Source of the DNA: CAYUIG01 sp964444685
GTDB lineage: Bacteria > Gemmatimonadota > Gemmatimonadetes > Longimicrobiales > RSA9
Direction: 5' to 3'
Length of the DNA: 26,305 nt
NCBI GenBank assembly: GCA_964444685.1
Contig: CAYUIG010000043.1
Location: 1 to 26,305, forward strand
The translations under genes and the position numbers were made by a program. Numbering within the stretch: position 1 is the first letter of the stretch; every line of letters starts with the position of its first letter. The notes beneath the pieces were generated by a model. That model was not told the origin of the DNA. It saw nothing but the letters and a program-made list of their open reading frames with translations, and did not search any database. Of this stretch, positions 21,911-26,305 are shown one piece after another.

Positions 21911-22004
21911 GGGGTCTGGTTTCTGGTGTCTGGGATCTGGGTCTGGTTTGAACGACCTCGGCTTCTGCTCCAGACTCCAGACTCCAGACCCCAGACCCCA
22001 GACA
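21911..22004. repeat. Inverted pair of heptad arrays in the ftsH/threonine-dehydratase divergent region
   Basis: The left arm (21911-21952) has GGGTCTGG-type units ending in GGTCTGGTTTGAA. The right arm (21968-22004) reads CTCCAGA repeated, then CCCCAGA and a final CAGACAC. The arms are reverse complementary over most of their length, so an imperfect hairpin with a loop of about 15-20 bases is possible. Its core (TCTGGTTTGAA and CAGACTCCAGA) is nearly the same as that at 12118. The right arm ends five bases before TTG 22010. Confidence 0.88.
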
Positions 22005-22009
22005 CGATT

Positions 22010-22960
22010 TTGGTAAGCCTCGAAGACATCCGAAGCGCCGCGGCCGCGATCGGCGGCCGCCTCCACCGCACCCCGCTGCTCTCCTCGCGCTCGATCGGCG
22101 AGCGCGCGGGCGTGTCGCTGTGGCTGAAGGCGGAGTCGCTCCAGAAGACGGGCTCGTTCAAGCCGCGCGGCGTACTGAATCGCATCCGCCAGCTCTCTGC
22201 CGAAGAGAAGGCGCGCGGACTCGTTGCGGTTTCCGCCGGCAACCACGCGCAGGCGCTGGCCTGGGGCGCCAGCGCGGAGGGCGTGCACGCAACCATCGTG
22301 ATGCCCGCGACCGCATCGCCGGCAAAGGTAGCCGCAACGCGCGCGTACGGCGGTGAGGTCGTGCTGCACGGCGATGTGTGGGGGGCGTTCGCGAAGATGG
22401 ACGAGCTGCAGCGCGAGCGCGGGCTCACGCTGCTGCATCCGTACGATGATCCCGGTGTCATTGCCGGACAGGGAACGACGGGCCTCGAGATCATCGAGGA
22501 TCTTCCGGATGTCGATGCGGTGATCGTCCCGGTCGGCGGCGGCGGGTTGCTCGCGGGCATCGCGACGGCCGTGAAGTCCGTTCGTCCGGACGCTCGCGTG
22601 TACGGCGTCGAGCCCGAGGGCGCGGCCGGCCTTGCCGCGGCGCTGCGGGAGGGACACGTGGTGCGACTGGAACGCGTCGCCACGATTGCGGATGGACTCG
22701 CAGCACCGATGACGGGAGAGCACGTGCTGGCGCAATCCCGTGCGTACGTCGACGATGTCGTCACGGTGACGGACGCGGAGATCGTGAGCGCGCTGCTCCT
22801 GTTGCTCGAGCGCGCACGGCTCTACGTCGAGCCCGCGGCCGCGGCCGCAGTGGCGGCACTGGTGACTGGACGCATCGCGCTGCCGGCCGGCGCGCGTGTC
22901 GTGGCCGTCGTGAGCGGCGGCAACATGGACCCGACCCGACTCAAGGAGATGCTGCCATGA
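22010..22960 (+). CDS. Threonine dehydratase / serine-threonine ammonia-lyase (fold-type II PLP)
   Basis: 316 residues if started at TTG 22010; this is the only plausible start near the first conserved residues (LEDIRSAAAAIGGRLHRTPL). The PLP lysine is K51 in KTGSFKPRG. SAGNHAQALAWGA and the phosphate-binding glycine loop VPVGGGGLLAGIA are present. The C-terminal GARVVAVVSGGNMD is the usual ending. No ACT/regulatory domain follows, so it is the catabolic, unregulated type (IlvA-short, or a close relative such as hydroxyaspartate dehydratase or serine racemase). It deaminates threonine (and serine) to 2-oxobutanoate via an enamine. ATGA overlap with the RidA-like gene. A heptad repeat touches the start, and no Shine-Dalgarno is visible. 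Confidence 0.9.
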   Translation: MVSLEDIRSAAAAIGGRLHRTPLLSSRSIGERAGVSLWLKAESLQKTGSFKPRGVLNRIRQLSAEEKARGLVAVSAGNHAQALAWGASAEGVHATIVMPATASPAKVAATRAYGGEVVLHGDVWGAFAKMDELQRERGLTLLHPYDDPGVIAGQGTTGLEIIEDLPDVDAVIVPVGGGGLLAGIATAVKSVRPDARVYGVEPEGAAGLAAALREGHVVRLERVATIADGLAAPMTGEHVLAQSRAYVDDVVTVTDAEIVSALLLLLERARLYVEPAAAAAVAALVTGRIALPAGARVVAVVSGGNMDPTRLKEMLP

Positions 22961-23394
22961 GAGTGATCCCGCTGCTGCTCGTGCTGCTCACCGCGTGCGC
23001 GTCCGCCGGCGCCGGCGGCGGTGCGGGCCGTGAAGTGATCGGCACCGCAGGCGGCCGCGCGCCGTACGTGCCGGGCATCCGTACGGGCGATCTCGTCTTC
23101 CTTTCGGGCCAGATCGGCACTGTGCCCGGACAGGGACTCGCCGAGGGTGGCGTGGAAGCGGAGACCGCACAGGCGCTCGCGAACGTCGACCGGCTGCTGG
23201 GCGAGGCGGGACTAACGCGCGGCGATGTGGTGAAGTGCACCGTCTTCCTCGCGGACATCCGCGACTACGGCGCGATGAACCGCGTATACGGCGAGTTCTT
23301 CGGCGGTTCGCCGCCCGCGCGCTCCGCGTTCGCCGTGGCGGGCCTGCCCGCGAGCGCGCGCGTCGAGATCGAATGCATTGCGCGCGCTCGCTGA
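22957..23394 (+). CDS. RidA-family enamine/imine deaminase with a lipoprotein signal
   Basis: 145 residues. The start MRVIPLLLVLLTACASAG is a lipoprotein signal with lipobox LTAC (Cys14), which ordinary cytoplasmic RidA lacks. The RidA fold (about residues 25-145) is intact: LVFLSGQIGTVPG, ANVDRLLGEAGLTRGDVVK, TVFLADIRDYGAMNRVY, and the active-site Arg122 (PPARSAF) with Glu137 (ARVEIECIA) at exactly the 15-residue spacing of E. coli RidA Arg105/Glu120. The catalytic residues therefore suggest hydrolysis of 2-aminoacrylate/2-aminocrotonate. It overlaps the threonine dehydratase by 4 bp, and marC follows after 6 bp. Odd point: location outside the cytoplasm away from the dehydratase product. 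Lipidation is inferred from sequence. Confidence 0.88.
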   Translation: MRVIPLLLVLLTACASAGAGGGAGREVIGTAGGRAPYVPGIRTGDLVFLSGQIGTVPGQGLAEGGVEAETAQALANVDRLLGEAGLTRGDVVKCTVFLADIRDYGAMNRVYGEFFGGSPPARSAFAVAGLPASARVEIECIARAR

Positions 23395-23400
23395 GCGCGC

Positions 23401-24060
23401 ATGAGCGACGCCCTTCAGTTCGGCATTCTCTCGTTCACGTCGCTGCTCGCGATCGTGAACCCGCTGGGCGCCGTTCCGATGTACCTCGCGCTGACGGCCG
23501 GCTACGACGCGCAGCACCGCCGCGCCACGGTGCGACGCGCGGTCGTCACCGCGCTGCTCGTGCTGCTCACCTTCACCGCGCTCGGCACGTGGATCCTGCG
23601 CGTCTTCGGCATCACCACGCCGGCATTCCAGATTGCGGGCGGGATCCTCTTCTTCGGCGTCGGCTGGGACATGCTACAGGCGCGCCGCTCACGCACGAAG
23701 GGGACGGCCGAGGAAGAAGCGGAGAGCGCGGGGCGCGATGATGTCGGGCCGATCCCGCTCGGGCTCCCGGGCCTCGCGGGACCAGGCTCGATCACCACGG
23801 TGATCGCACTCAACGGACAGACGGACGGCGTGACGGAATCGCTGCTGGTCTACGTCGCCGTCATTCTCGTCATCACGATCTGCTTCATCGTGCTGAGTGC
23901 AGCGCCCGCGGTGACGCGCCGCATGGGCCAGACCGGAATGAACGTGATGACGCGGCTCATGGGACTGCTCGTGATGGTGATCGGGGCGCAGTTCGTGATC
24001 AACGGCGCGTCGCGCGTGGTCCTCGACCTCGCCGCGCAGATCGGAAGGGTTTCGTCATGA
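23401..24060 (+). CDS. MarC-family membrane protein (UPF0056)
   Basis: 219 residues, six predicted membrane spans, no signal peptide. MarC pattern seen: SFTSLLAIVNPLGAVPMYLALTAG at the N-terminus, ITTPAFQIAGGILFFGVGWDML in the middle, GLPGLAGPGSITTVIALNG after an acidic loop (EEEAESAGRDD), and MTRLMGLLVMVIGAQFVINGA at the C-terminus. Length is typical. Function is unproven; some relatives affect solute export. It follows the RidA-like gene by 6 bp and overlaps the acylase gene by 4 bp (ATGA), so it is mid-operon. Confidence 0.93.
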   Translation: MSDALQFGILSFTSLLAIVNPLGAVPMYLALTAGYDAQHRRATVRRAVVTALLVLLTFTALGTWILRVFGITTPAFQIAGGILFFGVGWDMLQARRSRTKGTAEEEAESAGRDDVGPIPLGLPGLAGPGSITTVIALNGQTDGVTESLLVYVAVILVITICFIVLSAAPAVTRRMGQTGMNVMTRLMGLLVMVIGAQFVINGASRVVLDLAAQIGRVSS

Positions 24061-26180
24061 AGTTCATGCGACGTTTCACGGCTGCGTCCATCCTCGCCCT
24101 TGCCTTCGCGGCGTGCGGCGGACCGCCCGCGCCGCAGCTGCCGGATCCCGGACTGCCACCCATCGCGGGTGGCGAACCGGGCGACCGCGTCGAGATCCTC
24201 TGGGACACGTGGGGCATCCCGCACATCTTCGCGCGCGATGCGGCGGCCGCCTTCTTCGCGTTCGGCTGGTCGCAGATGCACAGCCACGGCGACCTCGTGC
24301 TGCAGCTCTATGCACAGGCGCGTGGGCGCGCCGCGGAGTACTGGGGTGACCGCTTCCTCGACGGCGACCGCTGGGTCCGGGTGAACGACGTGCCGCGTCG
24401 TGCCGGCGAATGGCTCGCCGCGCAGCCGCCGCACATCCGCAGCTTCATCGATGCGTTCGTGGCCGGGATGAACAGCTACGCCGCGCGCCACCCGGAACAG
24501 ATCGGCGAGGCGTATCGCGTGGTGCTGCCGGTCACCGCGGAAGACGTCATGGCGCACATGCAGCGCACCATCCTGTTCACGTTCGTCGCGAGCCCGCCGA
24601 TGGTGACGCAGGGCGCGCGCGCGATCGGCGCGACGGGTGGCTCGAACGGCTGGGCGATCGCACCATCACGATCGGCGTCGGGCAACGCCATGCTGCTGGC
24701 CAACCCGCACCTGCCCTGGGGCGACCTGTTCACGTGGTACGAGGCGCAGGTCGTCGTCGGTGACATGAACGCGTACGGCGTCGCACTCATCGGTCACCCC
24801 ACCCTCGGCATCGCGTTCAACGACTACCTCGGCTGGACGAATACCGTCAACACGTACGACGGGGCGGACCTGTACGAGCTCACGATTGCGGGCGACGGCT
24901 ACATGTTCGACGGCCAGGTGCAGCCGTTCCGCGTGCGGTATGACACGATCCGCGTGCGCGGCACCGATGGGAGTCTCAGCGCAACGCTGCTGCCCGTCAT
25001 TCAGTCCGTGCATGGACCGGTCGTGGCACGACAGGGGAACCGCGCGCTCGCGCTGCGCGTCGCCGGCCTCGATGCGACCGGCGCCATCGAGCAGTTCTGG
25101 GATCTGATGCACGCGCGCGACCGCATCTCCTTCGAGACCGCGCTCGCGCGACTCCAGGTGCCGATGTTCACCTACCTGTACGCGGACCGCGACGGCCACA
25201 TCCTGCACGTGTTCAACGGGCGCGTGCCGCAGCGCCCGCGCGGCGACTTCGCGTACTGGGCGGGCATCGTGCCGGGGGACAGTTCATCCACACTGTGGGT
25301 CTCGACGCACACGTATCCGGAGCTGCCGCGCGTGCTCGATCCGCCCACCGGCTGGCTCCAGAACGCGAACGATCCGCCCTGGTCCACGACCATTCCGTGG
25401 GCCATCGATCCGTCGCGCTATCCGCGCTACATAGCGCCGCGCCGCTCGATGTCTCTGCGTGCCCAGCGCTCCGCGCGCATGCTCGCCGAGGATGCGTCGA
25501 TCACCTTCGAGGAGCTGGTCCGCTACAAGCACTCGACGCGCATGGAAGCGGCCGACCACCTGCTCGAGGACCTCATTGCCGCCGTGCGCGCCGGTGCTAC
25601 CGACTCTCTCACCGTAGCGGCCGCCGGTGTTCTCGAAGCGTGGGACCGCACCGCCGACGCGAACAGCCGCGGCGCGGTGCTCTTCGCCGAGTTCTTCCGC
25701 GAGCTGCCGCGCCCCGGGATCTTCGACGTTCCCTGGAGTGAAGAGGCGCCGCTCACCACTCCTGACGGTCTCGCGGATCCCGCTGCCGCGGTGCGCGCGC
25801 TCACACGTGCCGCCGCCCGCGTGCGCCAGACATGGGGACGCATCGATGTGGCATGGGGTGACGTGCACCGCTTCCGCTATGGCGATGTCGACCTCCCGGC
25901 CAACGGCGGGCCCGGCGGACTCGGCATCTTCCGCGTCATCGAGTACGACAACGCCACCGACAATCGACGTGTTGCCAGCTCAGGAGACTCCTGGGTGGCT
26001 GCCATCGAGTTCGGCGACACCGTCGTGGCGCGGGCACTGCTGTCCTACGGGAACGCATCGCAGCCGGGGACCACTCATCGTACCGACCAACTGCCCCTGT
26101 TGGCACGGAAGGAGCTGCGGGAAGTGTGGAGGACGCGGGAGGAGGTGCTGGCGAATCTCGAGCGGCGGGAAAGCTTCTGA
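24057..26180 (+). CDS. Penicillin-acylase-family N-terminal-nucleophile hydrolase, lipoprotein
   Basis: 707 residues. The signal peptide (KFMRRFTAASILALAFAACGG) ends in a lipobox (FAAC), so it is probably a lipid-anchored precursor. The alpha-chain part runs from EILWDTWGIPHIFARD to about residue 195. The autocleavage and nucleophile site is GGSNGWAIAP with Ser196, followed by GNAMLLANPHLPWG as in penicillin and N-acyl-homoserine-lactone acylases. The beta chain has VNTYDGADLYEL and the usual C-terminal GDSWVAAIEF and YGNASQPGT. The enzyme should hydrolyse amide bonds of acylated amino compounds; substrate (beta-lactam, AHL, acyl peptide) is unknown. It is the last operon gene (TGA at 26178-26180). 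Confidence 0.94.
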   Translation: MKFMRRFTAASILALAFAACGGPPAPQLPDPGLPPIAGGEPGDRVEILWDTWGIPHIFARDAAAAFFAFGWSQMHSHGDLVLQLYAQARGRAAEYWGDRFLDGDRWVRVNDVPRRAGEWLAAQPPHIRSFIDAFVAGMNSYAARHPEQIGEAYRVVLPVTAEDVMAHMQRTILFTFVASPPMVTQGARAIGATGGSNGWAIAPSRSASGNAMLLANPHLPWGDLFTWYEAQVVVGDMNAYGVALIGHPTLGIAFNDYLGWTNTVNTYDGADLYELTIAGDGYMFDGQVQPFRVRYDTIRVRGTDGSLSATLLPVIQSVHGPVVARQGNRALALRVAGLDATGAIEQFWDLMHARDRISFETALARLQVPMFTYLYADRDGHILHVFNGRVPQRPRGDFAYWAGIVPGDSSSTLWVSTHTYPELPRVLDPPTGWLQNANDPPWSTTIPWAIDPSRYPRYIAPRRSMSLRAQRSARMLAEDASITFEELVRYKHSTRMEAADHLLEDLIAAVRAGATDSLTVAAAGVLEAWDRTADANSRGAVLFAEFFRELPRPGIFDVPWSEEAPLTTPDGLADPAAAVRALTRAAARVRQTWGRIDVAWGDVHRFRYGDVDLPANGGPGGLGIFRVIEYDNATDNRRVASSGDSWVAAIEFGDTVVARALLSYGNASQPGTTHRTDQLPLLARKELREVWRTREEVLANLERRESF

Positions 26181-26305
26181 AGGCGGGAGACAGACTGCGG
26201 GAGGCGGTACTTCGGGAGGCTTACTGCGCCAACTGCGAGGTGGATGCGGGTGACGGCGGGAGGCGAAGGGCGGGAGGCGTGCTTCGAAATGCGGGGATGC
26301 GGGAA
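26181..26305. repeat. GC-rich degenerate repeats after the acylase gene (GCGGGAGGCG type)
   Basis: Copies of GCGGGAG or CGGGAGG recur at about 26183, 26197, 26212, 26256 and 26270, and TGCGGG recurs at 26235, 26290 and 26299. The spacing is irregular, so it is not a strict tandem array. No open frame that I can support occurs here. It may continue past the window edge. Confidence 0.55.

Noticed and set aside
21926..22010. An upstream extension of the threonine dehydratase frame to an early start at 21926
   Set aside because: The extra residues (LLLQTPDSRPQTPDT) are a translation of the heptad repeat, so the frame is accidental there.
26181..26305. A continuation of the acylase frame or a new gene at the window edge
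   Set aside because: The acylase stop is clear and the remaining sequence is repetitive and GC-rich with no start and frame I can support.

Overview
The window is GC-rich bacterial chromosome with short gaps, many 1-16 bp gene overlaps and frequent GTG/TTG starts. A 790-residue permease of the ADOP/MacB type, several large lipoproteins, a membrane-anchored sugar-dehydrogenase/cytochrome c fusion and heptad repeats between genes suggest a soil-type, Gemmatimonadota- or Acidobacteriota-like organism. That assignment is inference; there is no rRNA or other taxonomic marker here. I see no tRNA, rRNA, CRISPR array, transposase, integrase or phage gene.

Layout. 1-1704: the 5' end of a glycosyltransferase (minus) faces a class V aminotransferase coupled to a MazG-like pyrophosphohydrolase. 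1742-2974: a tiny membrane protein and a zinc-binding MDR oxidoreductase (minus). 3094-5149: a plus-strand operon of an acidic unknown protein, proline dehydrogenase and QueE. 5153-11417 (minus): ADOP permease, a frameshifted AbiEi/DUF559 gene, a large lipoprotein with an HELAH zinc motif, and a small HNH protein. 11515-12108: a CoA-type NUDIX hydrolase (plus). 12258-15961 (minus): an operon read HIT protein, sulfatase-like membrane enzyme, E1-alpha 2-oxoacid dehydrogenase, DUF971. 16092-16724: a V4R-like protein (plus). 16726-21810 (minus): sugar dehydrogenase/cytochrome c fusion, DHH phosphoesterase and FtsH, the last two coupled. 22010-26180 (plus): threonine dehydratase-like enzyme, exported RidA-like lipoprotein, MarC membrane protein and penicillin-acylase-family lipoprotein.

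How the genes fit together. The clearest functional pair is threonine dehydratase with RidA, because RidA hydrolyses the enamine/imine product of PLP dehydratases; here RidA carries a lipoprotein signal, which puts it on the wrong side of the membrane for that job. ProDH and QueE overlap but have no obvious shared pathway. The E1-alpha lacks E1-beta and E2 partners locally. The ADOP permease lacks an ATPase partner locally.

The most unusual structural signal is a family of 7-bp tandem repeats (GGAGTCG / TCTGGGG type). Three of the four arrays lie in divergent intergenic regions and directly abut start codons. Two arrays are paired as inverted arms around a shared centre, which suggests a REP/MITE-like element. 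I found no convincing new multi-gene defence or biosynthetic system; the rest is mostly recognisable housekeeping and accessory metabolism.
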